This document shows positions 38,221-48,879 of a stretch of 64,000 bases of DNA, piece by piece. A program made the translations under genes and the position numbers. Every line of letters starts with the position of its first letter. Position 1 is the stretch's first letter. The stretch spans positions 11,208,905 through 11,272,904 of the forward strand of contig NC_136019.1 in NCBI RefSeq assembly GCF_048128805.1, in the 5' to 3' direction. Below the pieces are notes generated by a model, which worked only from the letters and a program-made list of their open reading frames with translations, was not told where the DNA came from and did no database searches. The DNA comes from Centroberyx gerrardi (lineage: Eukaryota; Chordata; Actinopteri; Beryciformes; Berycidae).

Positions 38221-40036
38221 CTAGACATCCAGATCATCATCAGGGTCTTCCTGGTCGTAGTCGTCGTTGGCATCGGGCTCATACAGAATCCGCCCTGAAC
38301 CCGGGCCTGAGTGAAGGAGAGCTGTTTTCCTGTTAGAAAAAAGAAAGAGGGGAGTTAAAATAAAAATATTCAAACAAATGGAATGCAATCTGTGAATAAA
38401 AAGACCCATAACAATTGTGAAAATGTTGCTCACTTCTCTTTACTGAAGACAAAGGGAAGTGCCAGTTTTTCCTTGGCTTTGCGCTCTGTGTCGGATAAAC
38501 GGAGGTTGAAGGTCAAGTTGGCTGTTGGGTCCGCCTAAGGAAACAAGACAAATGCAGGGTTGTCAGTCCCTCCATGTCTGTGCCCTTTCTTTATTCTATT
38601 TATCAGAGTATGGTGTACAGATATGGAGCACCTCAAGTTCCTCTGGGTCAGTCTGCATGGTGCCAGGATGACTGGGCTTGCTCTGTACTGTGACTGTAAG
38701 ATCCTCTTTGATACTGAAAATCTCCTCCTGAGGACAAACAAATTAACTCGTCAATAATTTATGACATCAGTGTAGGAACAGAAAATGGTAATCCCAAAGG
38801 AAACTCCTCTTACATCTTGCATAACCTTCCCCGATTTTGAGCGCCTTGTTGTCTTTGCCACTGCTTCGTCTCCCCTAAGCCCAGGTATCACAGTGACGAC
38901 TGAAGTGGCCAAGTGGCAAACACTTCCCACCGTACCCCGCTGATGCATATCTGAGTGCAGCAGGCCGATAATAGTTCTCACAGCTCCCCCTAACGAAAAC
39001 AGAGGAAAAGATCCTAAATAGTGGCATGGACTGCAAGGTCTCACAGTTCCACTTTACTCTGGAGTAAATCAACGCAGATAGTCTGTTTGACAATAGCTAG
39101 TTAGCACTCAGATGTATTTTTAAATAAAGATTTGCACTGGTGTCATGTCAAGGGTGAAAGTGCAAGCATGCAGGTCTCAACAGAGGTTACTGACAGTGAT
39201 TTATTATGGTCGTCATGGTTTGGTTTGTGATCCTTACAGTCGCTGTTGGAGCACTGAGTTCTTACCTTCATCCAGTTAAAAAACAAAGACATTATTATTA
39301 TACTGATATGCTGACATTAACAAGATGATATCAAACCTTTTTTAAGTTGCTGAAGACTCTGGCAGATGGCAGGAGGACTGAGATGTCTCAGAATCCATGA
39401 AAGAGAGTCGATCACCAAGGTAACTGGTTTGTGTTGCTGTGTTTGCTTGATGACATTTGTAAGCTCCTTCAAACTGAACTGGTGAACTGTGAAAGGTGGC
39501 TGTTCAGTCCAGCCAAGGGGGTCTGCGTAACCATTATGAAAGTGCAGCCTAAAGTGATAGAAACAAATGATAAATGGTTAGTTTGACAATGAGTTAAATA
39601 AACTGTCTCCCAAAAAGGACTTGTGTCCTTAGTTACCTTTGCATGGATGATGCGTTCAATCCATCTTTGATCTCCTCCTCACTAACCTCAAAGCCCAGCA
39701 CATGGACAACTTCCTCCCTAAACTCAAATCAAAGGTTCGATTAGTTTTTTAGCAATATCTGTCAGCAATTATATAATATTACAATAATTATAAAAAAGGT
39801 ATACACTGTAAGTATTACTTTGCCTACCTGTTCAATGCGGCATTGATGAAGCTCTTCAGAAGGGGTCGACCAGAATAACTTGCAGCATCTACGAATGCAA
39901 GTTAAGTTTGACAATAGTTTAATGATACTGCTTCTTTACTTACAGGCAGGCATGGCACTGTTAGCCATCAAGAGCACTTACCTTGTATTATAATAAACCC
40001 TCCAGCATCAGTTCCTTGCAATAATTCAGGTAACAT
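38221..40036 (-). CDS. elp5: Elongator complex protein 5
   Basis: Eight exons, 40036-39982, 39888-39828, 39717-39637, 39548-39337, 38989-38814, 38727-38632, 38534-38434 and 38329-38221, with matching phases, give 296 codons (human about 300). The protein starts MLPELLQGTDAGGFIIIQD and carries VTLVIDSLSWILRHLSPPAI, where human ELP5 has VTIALDSLSWLLLRL. It ends with the diagnostic acidic tail RILYEPDANDDYDQEDPDDD-LDV. Elp4-Elp5-Elp6 form a RecA-fold hexameric ring of Elongator that binds tRNA during U34 wobble modification (mcm5/ncm5). The N-terminal half is divergent, as is usual for this subunit. The gene is head-to-head with phf23, with about 980 bases between the start codons. Confidence 0.93.
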
Positions 40037-40322
40037 GGTAGAAGCGGACTGTAGCAGGTCCAGGCAGCTTCAGCTAGCTAGCATGTTTCTGATTCACCAC
40101 CAGTTTACATCTATAAATGCCACGATAAACACCCGAGAACTCAGTATTTGGATGATAAAGAAGATCAAAGCTTGTAAAAGTGAGAATGGCGAACATCAAA
40201 GACAGCAAGTCAAATTCCACAATAAGTTTAGTTTTCTCTCCTATCCGAGTCCGAGATGATTAGGTAGCATGTCAGGGACCGCCGTGAAAACTTCATATCC
40301 CACAGATCTACTTTATCTCGAT

Positions 40323-40410
40323 CACATGTGGGAAATGTAGTTCAGCAATGTTTACTATCAACCCGTGTATGGGTGAATGATTATATAACCAACTACAATA
40401 CCCAGCATGC
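40323..40410. promoter_or_regulatory. Bidirectional elp5/phf23 promoter with paired ZNF143-type sites
   Basis: ACTACAATACCCAGCATGC (40392-40410, plus) is a near-perfect ZNF143/THAP11 site. AACTACATTTCCCACATGTG (40342-40323, minus) is a second, on the opposite strand. They lie between the elp5 start codon (40036) and the phf23 untranslated exon. This motif is typical of divergent housekeeping promoters. No TATA box is seen. Confidence 0.6.
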
Positions 40411-41013
40411 CCTACAGGAAGCCACCGCGCTGGCAGCCACAAGAGGCTTCTGCAGTCAGTGCGCGCGCCGCGCAAGACAAGACCGTGCGGAATTGTATTT
40501 TTAGTCAAACTCCAGTCGTTTTCTGTGCGTACATTGCAAGAAACGAATAACTTCAGCTGAAAAAGTTCTCGTTAGAGTGTTTTTGTGTATGGACCTACAC
40601 AGGTATTAATCGTGCTCATCCAGCGGGCTTTTACGTTTTGCTACACTTCTAGTTTGATTGCGAGGATTATGTATGCAACAACGTTAGCAGTGACGAAGAA
40701 AAATGAGCTAGTACAGCTAAGCGACACACGAATTAACGTTAGTTTTCTGTCGGGCAACGTTAGTGTGGCGACGGTTTAGACGCGGTTTCCTTTGGAATAA
40801 CTCTTGTAACGGATCAACGGGACATTACAACTTCGACCTATAGTGGACTGTTTTTGGAAAGAGTTGAAATCGGGGGTCCGCGCCCTTGGTCTGCTGCTAA
40901 AGTTGCCTGTAAGGTGCAGTCACGCCGGGGGAAAGGCACAGCGCGACGGCTGCTACTCTGGCTAGCTCGCCTGCTGCTTCTACTTGGATCGAGGCCTTGT
41001 TGCTGAGGCGACA

Positions 41014-43735
41014 ATGCTTGAAATAATGTCTGAGCACCAAGGTATGTTTCACCAGTCTCAACGACAAGCCAATAATCACACTGTTCATGTTGGATTTCAA
41101 TATATTCATTGTTAACCTAGCTATCTGTTGTGTTTTGCGGGCATTAGGCAAAGCTGAATGTGGCTAACGTTACATTTGGTGGTGTATGCTAACATTAACG
41201 TTAGCTAACGTTACTTCGCTTGTTCTTTTACAAATGTTTTAGAATACAAATGTTATCATCAAAATACTTTGAAAGTTAGGTTAATCCTAAAGCAAATATC
41301 AACCTGGTAACGTTAACTTATAACGTAATGTTAACGTTGTATTGCAGAGTTAAGTTAGCCTGCTAGTTAACGCGCCGACACAACAAATACTAGCTCGCTA
41401 ATTCGCTACAGGAAACAATTCTGTTACTTGCGTAACTTAACAGTTAATGTTAACTGTTTAATGTAACGTTATCGTTAAATTGGCCTTAAATTGTTTAGCA
41501 TGAACGCAGGCAGCAGTAGTGACATGATCGGTTAACGTTGCACCTTGCTAACACCAAGCTAACTTGGCTAACGATAGTTAGCCACCTAGCTGTACTTCGA
41601 GCTAAGTTAGCTAGCTAACTGGATGGCTTGCCAGTACTAGTCCACTCACTTACGGGCTTTAGTTACAATCCACATTAGCCAATTATAATGCGCTTACTCA
41701 AGAGTATTTCCGCGGTAGGAAATCAAACGCGCTAACTTTACCGAACATAACTTGTTGCTTGTAAATGACCATTCTCGTTACAGGCGACATAACGTGTTGG
41801 GTTAGCTTCTTCCCTAGTTGTCAGCTAACATTGGCAAGCTAACATCAAGATAATGTAAACTAACGCCAGTTTAAATATTGGGTAGCCATTGACTCTAACT
41901 CTATTAACTAGGCTAGGTAATAATAATGCGTATTTGAAGATGTTAAATGAATGAACAATAAGGTACGGGTGATGAAGAAATTCAGCCAGTCCGAGTTAAA
42001 TTTAGCTAGCGAACAAGTGCTGACTGACCGCCGTGCGGTTGATGGTAGGGTGATGCTAAATTAACAGTCGATGATGGTCTTGGCCACAATTTTCCAAGTA
42101 GATGGTTGTGAGTGAACTCTGATGGTCAATCTAACGTTAACTAAACGAACGCCACTCCGATAATGTTAACATACACCCCTCACCAACACAATAACACCAC
42201 GATTGGTTAGCGATGTTAGCAAGCCCGCTAATGCTAGCATTAGTCAATTCGTTTGTCAGCATGCCCTGAAGCGAATGTATGCAAGGTTACTTTATTTATA
42301 CTGTGTAAAACATATGCGAATCAAGAATAGTTAAATGTACTTGTGACTCACAGAGTTGCTTTCTCTCCACCAGATTCACTATTGGCGTGCAAAACGGAGC
42401 CTCTGGTAAGTACACTTCTTATCAGTAGTTTACTTAAGACTTTGAGAGTTGTTTGGATGAACTTCACCTGTGGATGCTTGTAGACTTGCTTTAATATTAA
42501 GACTTTTGCTTTCTGCAGCCTCCAGAGAGGAAAAAGAGGACTGTTGAGGACTTCAACAAGTTCTGCAACTTTGTCCTGGCATATGCCGGTTACATCCCCA
42601 GCCCAAAAGAGGTAAGCTGCCTAATTATGTTGTTATGAATATCAAAATTGCTCACATTTACAGCTAAGTTGCCTCCCATGTTCAAGTTGTGAGAAAATAC
42701 CCTCAAAAAATGTCTTTTCTCTTTTTTGCAGGAAAGCTCATGGTCCCCTACATCCTCCAGCTCGGCACACAGTTCGGGGCTGTCGGCAGACGGTGGTGGT
42801 GGAGGCAGCAGCTCCATGGGTGCGACTTGGGGAGACGGAAGCTCTGACATCCACACCATCCACACGTTTGTCCGTAAAGCCCGTGCAAATAAGGGCAAAA
42901 ATATTCGCCGCATGCACTCAGATAGCACTCTGCTGGACAAGATGCGCCTTAAAGACTCCCTGTACGAGAGCCAGGCCAGCACTAAGGCAGAGCGCAAGAA
43001 GGACAAAAAACTGAAAAAGTTGTCTCTGGGTTCGGCCATGGCAGTGGTCGATAGCGGCAGCAGCGAAGGCGAGAAGAGAGCGCGCATCAAACGCAGCAAA
43101 AACCCCAAACCGCCGAAAGCACCCAAGAAGCTCAAGAGCTCAGCCACTCAAAGCGAGACAGACTCTGAGGCGGGCCATACACACAGCGAGGTACGACCTG
43201 TCAGGGAGGAGTTGGCGGTGCACGGGGGCTCCTCCCCGAGCTCGCAGGGGCTGGGGAAGATGCAGCCAGAGGAGTCCATCAGGGAAGCGGAGATGAGCTC
43301 CAGTGAGGGCGAGACCTGGATCGCAGATGAAGACATCATGGTGGAGTCAGGTGTGGTGAATATGTTTGAATCTTTGAATTATTATCTCTGACACATCTGA
43401 TTAGGAAATTGTCAATACCAAACCCTATGATGCTCGTCTCTGCTGTCTGTATCTTTCTATCCCTTCTTTGCTTAAATAAGTACCCAGTGCGGACTTGTCC
43501 AGCTATAACAGCCTATAACTCTATTCCCTTTTTCAACACAGGTGACGACTCATGGGACTTGATCACCTGTTACTGTGGGAAGCCATTCGCGGGACGGCCA
43601 ATGATCGAGTGCAACCAGTGCAGCATATGGGTGCACTTGTCATGTGCCAAGATCAAGAAGTCCAACGTTCCTGACATCTTTTACTGCCACAAGTGCAGGG
43701 ACTTGCGGCGGTCGGGACACAAAAAAGACACCTAG
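41014..43735 (+). CDS. phf23: PHD finger protein 23
   Basis: Five coding exons, 41014-41041, 42374-42405, 42519-42611, 42732-43350 and 43542-43735, give 321 codons (human 403). It begins [10 protein letters not shown] as human PHF23 begins MLEAMAEP. Exon 3 encodes [20 protein letters not shown], a near-identical conserved block. Exon 4 holds a low-complexity, Ser- and Lys-rich middle ([41 protein letters not shown]) and [20 protein letters not shown]. The C-terminal PHD zinc finger (about residues 264-313, [28 protein letters not shown]) keeps the full Cys4-His-Cys3 set. The human finger reads H3K4me3, and the protein is reported to restrain autophagy. The shorter middle accounts for the length difference. 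Reading past the exon 4 donor gives an alternative end at 43391. The antisense frame at 42590-43147 is a shadow. Confidence 0.95.
41130..42260. other. phf23 intron 1, dense in TAACGTTA/GCTAGC words
   Basis: The first half of the intron is packed with overlapping words such as GCTAACGTTAGC, TAACGTTA, AGCTAGCTAAC and GTTAGC. Similar but smaller clusters lie beside the starts of gps2 (18240-18490), gabarap (22030-22620), ctdnep1 (36760-36840), elp5 (40070-40085) and the orphan patch (3610-3635). Confidence 0.6.
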
Positions 43736-45310
43736 ACATGAAGGGGATGGGAAGGATGACAACCCCCACCCCCTTTTTTTGCTGTCCTCCAACGCCCGTT
43801 GTTTTCTTTGATGCCTACAGCTAAAACAGCCTAAATTCTCACCTGGATGGCAACTGTATTGTCAGTTTGTAGGATTTCTTTTGACAATCACAACCATTCT
43901 TATTTATCTCAGTGTGTTTTTTACTTTTTTGCCCCTGTGAAAACTGGACAGAAGGCAACAATGACAGTGGAGAATCATTTATTTGTAACTCATTAATTCC
44001 TATGTTGATTGGCTTTATAATTATATACTATGCTAGTGATGTGCACAGAAATATCCACACCTTGGTTTTCATGGATGTTCACAGAAGGTGCATGTCAACT
44101 TATTGTGAATTATTTCTTGAGGATATCAGACAATATTTTGTCTTTCAGTGTTCCAAAGAAAACTGAATATTTTCTGTTTATCACTCTAAGTGAGAGCCAC
44201 ATTCTCTCAACTTTGAATCAATGCGATTTTCACACCTTGACAAAATGTATAGCTAAAGAGAAGGAAAATGTCACTCCTCTTTGTTTAGAAGTATCTAATA
44301 GTGCTAGATGGGCAGCTCATTTTATTTTTGACTGTATTTTGGCAATTTATTTTCTTGTTCGTTTTCAGTTAGCAGTTTTTTTCTGTCAGTGGTGATCACT
44401 GAGCATTAAGACCTAGAGATCTCACTCTAGAATAAACTATCTTTGTATTCAAAGTACCACACGAAATTTGATTTTTTTTTCTTTTCTTTTTGAACTGCAT
44501 CTAAATTGCTGAATTTCAAATTGCACATAGACAATTGTGTTTCAACAGTGCACTTTTTAAATGTAAGCCTAAAATACCATTTCCTCTGCATATTAGGGTG
44601 GTATTGGAAATATGATTAGCTACAACTGATGTAATCTGTACTTAGCATGTAGCTGTTTCTGTACATTCGCGGCTCAGCGCTTAATGTTTCTCCCTGTCTG
44701 GCTTGTCAACCATTGATAGCCATTTACCATGAACAACATTTTAATTCGAACATTGAAAGCTGTTAAGTTTTGCTCTTTTTGTTTCCACATTTTGTGTGTT
44801 TGTTTTTCATCTTTTGAAAGTCATCTGATATGGGAGGGTGATGTAAGATGAAAGTGGGCCAATGCTTTACAATGTCAAAGTGGCTCTGAGACTTGTGCAT
44901 GAATGGTTGTAAAATATTTGTTTTTCTATTTCATGTTATTGTTTATTTCTTAGCTTTCTGAGAAGCGGGGAGGAGAGATGCTCCCGTATCAGAGAATGGA
45001 CGTATGATTGTCTCACATCGAGAACGAAGTTGACTGTAGTGTACAGAAAATAAGTTGACGCCGCACGAGTTGTGGCATTCGTTTTATGTTGGTTGGTTTT
45101 ATCATTTTGCTTTTTCTTTCGTCGGTGGGAGAGTCTTGGTTAGTCCCCAGTAGCAGTTGCACTCTCACCACCACTCCTTCAATTCTGTGTACATACCCTG
45201 TTCTTTGACAACTGTACATATGTGAAAGTGAAGAGAGAAAATAACCAAGCAAATACTATATTTTCTGCATTCTGATATTGTTTTCTTTAATTGTAGCTCG
45301 AAAAATAAAA
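43736..45310 (+). other. phf23 3' untranslated region
   Basis: AT-rich, no exon. The AATAAA at 45304-45309, in AAAAATAAAAGTC, is the best poly(A) signal and gives an untranslated region of about 1.6 kb. The short plus-strand frames within it show no family resemblance. Confidence 0.55.
45304..45309 (+). terminator. Polyadenylation signal of phf23
   Basis: AATAAA in an A-rich context at the end of the phf23 tail, about 330 bases before the convergent prohormone gene's stop codon. Confidence 0.55.
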
Positions 45311-45638
45311 GTCTTTTGGGGAACATACAGGTGGTATTTTGAGTTGTACATAAAATAGACATGTAAAAAATATACATTCATTTGAAATGCATGTATTTTT
45401 ATTATCACTTTTTTTTATTAGATTTAAGCACACAGCAGTGTTTGTCATGTTTGTGTTTTTTACCACTAGAGGGAGATGGTACAGGCATGTCACTTTGTTA
45501 GTGTGGCAGTAAATTAAATATGAATAAATATCACTGTAAATCTCATATCAGGTGCACAAAAATACTGGAACAAATTAAGCAGCATGGAGGATTTGGTTTG
45601 GAGTTGAGAAAACATGAGCCAGCAGCAAAGGCGATAAC

Positions 45639-45644
45639 TTTATT
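45639..45644 (-). terminator. Poly(A) signal overlapping the stop codon of the osteocrin-like gene
   Basis: The last codons read GAA TAA AG, so AATAAA spans the final Glu codon and the TAA stop. If it is used, the mRNA has a 3' untranslated region of only some 10-30 bases. The next minus-strand AATAAA-like word would lie inside phf23's tail. Confidence 0.45.
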
Positions 45645-47523
45645 CACTGTAATCTTCCCAGTCGACGTCAGGCTCGTCCTGTAACACACATACAAATGTA
45701 ATGTACTCAGTTCATTGTCTCTGAGGAAAGCAATGTCCTCAAATCATAGATGGTAAACCACTGTTATATATTAGACTGGTCTTAGGCAGGGCTCCTACTG
45801 TCATGGAAAACCTGTACATGTCATGCAGTTTGAAATTTGTCTTTATGGGAGTTATGGAAAATGATAGTCATCCAAACAGTTTAGTAATATGGAGTTTTCA
45901 GGATTTCTTTTTTTTTTTTTTGCAATCAACCAAGTCATTCATGTCAAGCTTGGCTGCTTGTAGATTAGGATCATTTGGAGGGAAAATTAACCTAAAGCAC
46001 AAATTTCCATAATATATATGTCACCACCAGTGAACTAAAACATGACCTGGGACGTTCAAATCAGCTGTTAAAACAGTAACATTTGACCATGTTAGACACA
46101 GATCAATACTGATCATGAAAACTCTGCCATATTACATTGAAGGCCTATATGTATACACAGTGTGTCAGGCATTTAAATGTCATTGTGCAACAAGTTGATT
46201 TGCATCGGAAACAAGTGAAATTATCTCACCTCATTAAGAAAATCAAGACTTTAAGATTAATACCAGATTATATGACTATTTTTTGCAGTGTAGCTTCTAT
46301 TGTAGCCGCAATATCAATAGTTCCCAAGAGTGTTTGTCTCTAGTGTCTCACCTTTCTGTTTCGGTAACTGGACAGTAGAGAGCTGCCGATGGAGTCCAGA
46401 GGAGCTACTCTCCACCTGTAGACACAGTGAAGGAAAAATCTGAGCCTCAGTCTATTACAGTGACTGTCTGGTAACTGTAGATGCATCAGAATCATCATTC
46501 ATACTAAACATTCACACTATACTGCACAACTTACTCTTTTCATCTTCCTATTTCTGAATGTGACCAAACACCATGAATCCAGGCTCATTTAACTCTACAG
46601 GAGATCCATTTTACTTCAGAAAGCTCTGAATGCAAAAATCAATAATCTATGAAAGCAACGACAGATTTATAGATGCAGAAAACAAGATTTTCAAATGTCT
46701 GTTTGAGTTATATTGTAAATTTGGAAATACATTTATGGTGTGATTCTGCTGAAATACAAATTGTCTCACATTTATTCAGATGATGATTGACATAAGTTGA
46801 GAGTTATTTGTTTGAGCATGGGAAGATACATTTGCGGTCAGACATTTTGCAGACATTTGTATATCTTATTTTCTGCATCTATAAATCTTGTTTTCTGCAT
46901 TCATTTAATCCTGAGACTAATCTAACCCCATACAGTGTGTCTCTTTTTTCATGCTGGGTCACACATGTTTGTATGCACCTGTGCGTGACAGACTACATAA
47001 CTCTTGGGACTGATGCTTTGATAATGATAACTCATATCTCAAAGTAGTCTAAAGTCATTCAGACTGTATGCTATAAGGTTTCACTGTTGTCCTCACCTCT
47101 TCTCGTTGTTTTTACGGTGGCTGTGGTGGGACAGGTGTTCCAGCGGGGTGAGGAAGGCCGCAGACTGAGAAGGGCGGCCGTCCGGACCCCGGCCCGTCTC
47201 CTGGCCTGTCTCCCGGCCTGTCTCCCGGCCCGTCTCCCCTGCATCCCCCACAGAGAGGTCTCCCCGCTCCGAGCGCTCAGGCAGGCGGGGGAACAACTCC
47301 TGGTCCAGCCAGCTGACATCCTGAGGACAGGAGACAGACAACAAAACAATGATCAGAAGGTTAGAAGAATTAATGAATTCAAGTTTGCATGAGTTTGTTG
47401 TAAAGTTTGTGTACAAAGGCCTACCCTTCTCTTTCTGAATCTGTTTGGCAAGACGAAGGCAGACGTCTCCTCCAGCAGCAGGTAGAAAGCCAGGAAAGGC
47501 AGCACACATCTGGAGCAAAGCAT
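45640..47523 (-). CDS. Osteocrin-like natriuretic-type secreted prohormone
   Basis: Four coding exons on the minus strand, 47523-47425, 47320-47097, 46415-46352 and 45678-45640, give 141 codons (human osteocrin 133). Residues 1-22 (MLCSRCVLPFLAFYLLLEET) form a signal peptide, and RKRR at 30-33 is a convertase site. An acidic pro-region with a GRET-type tandem repeat (about 61-78) follows, then FLTPLEHLSHHS (89-100), KR at 107-108, WRVAPLDSIGSSLLSSY (109-125), RNRK, and an acidic tail ending DWEDYSE. Human osteocrin has, in the same order, FGSPLDRLSAGS and, after KR, RFGIPMDRIGRNRLSNSR. It lacks cysteines, like osteocrin and unlike ANP or CNP. Osteocrin binds the clearance receptor NPR3 and so raises CNP signalling. 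The Arg of the D-R-I-G motif is Ser here. Exon phases are exact and a TATA box lies upstream. The assignment is inferred from motif order and synteny. Confidence 0.75.
45788..45995. mobile_element. Possible hAT-type remnant
   Basis: CAGGGCTCCTACTGTCATGG followed by AAAACCTG resembles the start of a fish hAT family (CAGGG-CCTAC-GTCATGGAAA). No right terminus was found. It lies in the intron before the last exon of the osteocrin-like gene. Confidence 0.35.
47190..47236 (-). repeat. 12-base coding minisatellite in the prohormone pro-region
   Basis: Nearly four copies of a 12-base unit, ACAGGCCGGGAG on the minus strand, encode Thr-Gly-Arg/Gln-Glu units. Only synonymous or R/Q changes separate the units. 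The length keeps the frame. Confidence 0.8.
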
Positions 47524-47635
47524 CTGAACAGACAGAAATAGACGATCAGAGTCAAATTCAACTCTTAGGTCTACTCCAGCAAAACCCCACTGATACTAAA
47601 CCAAACTAGGGTGCTGCCATGGATCACGTGTTCAC

Positions 47636-47769
47636 CTCAAATCTGTTCTCCTCTCTGTGGAAACTGCAGATCTTCAGTCCTCAAAGATGCTGCTTCCAGA
47701 TCCAGATTTCTCTGTGCTGGCGGCTGGTGCGGAGGGTTTTTGTAGCTGTGCATCTGGGGCGGGTTTATA
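47636..47769 (-). promoter_or_regulatory. TATA promoter and 5' exon of the osteocrin-like gene
   Basis: TATAAAC (47769-47763, minus) lies in a CTCATAATATAAACCCGCCC context. About 30 bases downstream begins a probable untranslated exon ending at 47636 with the donor GAG|GTGAAC, and the next acceptor (CTGTTCAG) falls directly before the ATG at 47523. A TATA box suggests regulated, tissue-restricted expression, unlike the neighbouring genes. Confidence 0.6.
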
Positions 47770-47803
47770 TTATGAGACTGGGATCAAGGGCTGTTTAGGC
47801 TAA

Positions 47804-47806
47804 GTG

Positions 47807-47841
<35 letters not shown>

Positions 47842-47917
47842 ATTGGTGACTTCAGACATGCCAATTACATCTGCTGCCTGGCATTGTCATCATCAGTGTC
47901 AAACCTCTGAAGCCACA

Positions 47918-47957
<40 letters not shown>
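47804..47957. repeat. TG run facing CA run
   Basis: TG repeats at 47804-47840 and CA repeats at about 47919-47957 lie about 80 bases apart in opposite sense, so single strands could fold into a long hairpin. It sits just upstream of the osteocrin-like TATA box. Confidence 0.85.
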
Positions 47958-47959
<2 letters not shown>

Positions 47960-48378
47960 ACACGCCTCCCCTTCCCCTCCTCCCCTCCTCCCCTTCCCCC
48001 CCTCCCCTTCCCCTCCTCCACTTTCCTTTCAGCAGATATGAGGATAGATGAGAACATGATAAGGGCAGCGCTGTGGATGTTGTAGTTTGTTGTTTACAGG
48101 CTTGTGTTGGGGTTGCACGTTACCTCCCAGCTGGCTTCAACCGGTTTCACCTCATTTGTATTTGAACATTTTGGCCACATTAAGGTGTCCTAAATGTCCA
48201 CTCTTATCAATATAATGGCAGATGTTCTGTAAAAAAATTGTATATACATTTATTTATGAATGAGTCTTTTGTGTTTTTTGTTTCAATAAGGTCATCCTGG
48301 CCCTCCCAAGAATGATTTCTTATGTCATGTCCCTTCTTAATTCTTTTGTCCACTGGAAGAAATGATCAGTGTCTACCA

Positions 48379-48480
48379 ATCAGATTCAGAGAAAGCTTTA
48401 TTGGCATGAATCAGGTAGTATTGCATGTTGCCGAAGCATATTACAATAGTACAGGATAAAATAAGCTACAATACAGATGA
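48379..48480 (-). mobile_element. LINE 3'-tail fragment
   Basis: CAGATTCAGAGAAAGCTTTA followed by TTGGCATGAA and GCCGAAGCAT is the reverse complement of a 3' end seen in fish non-LTR elements. Short and 5'-truncated. Confidence 0.45.
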
Positions 48481-48879
48481 ATACGGTACAATTCCATTCA
48501 CTCTCCCTCCTCGATGAAGTGAGATTTCCCATCAGCCTTTAGTTTCCCATCAGCCTTTAGTTTCCCATCAGGCTTTAGTGTGTTTGGGTTTGAAAGGCAG
48601 GAGCCACAGAGAAGCACAGAGACAGATTGATCAGAGATTGCTTCATGATGCCAGTGTGTGTGTGGCAATCTGGACGGCTTGATCGCTCCGTTTTGCCCAA
48701 TTTCACCAGCGGATTGCCACCCAAACCACCCTATTCCCCCTCCTCCCACACACACACACACACACACATACATACACACACCCGCTGCTCCTGTCTCCTG
48801 AAACCAAAACAGAGAGGAGATAGTGAAGGAGGGATGGATTGAGAGGTGGGGAGAGGAGGAGGAGGGGGGTGGGGTTCGG

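Noticed and set aside
42590-43147. 185-codon frame on the minus strand
   Set aside because: It lies antisense to phf23 exon 4 and is a shadow of the biased Ser/Lys codons there. It has no start context or family match.
47071-47349. Alternative frame through osteocrin-like exon 2 (MSAGWTRSCSPACLS)
   Set aside because: It would follow from an AG|G phase at the exon-1 donor, but the AGG|GTAGGC donor gives the frame that continues into the next two exons with both osteocrin motifs.
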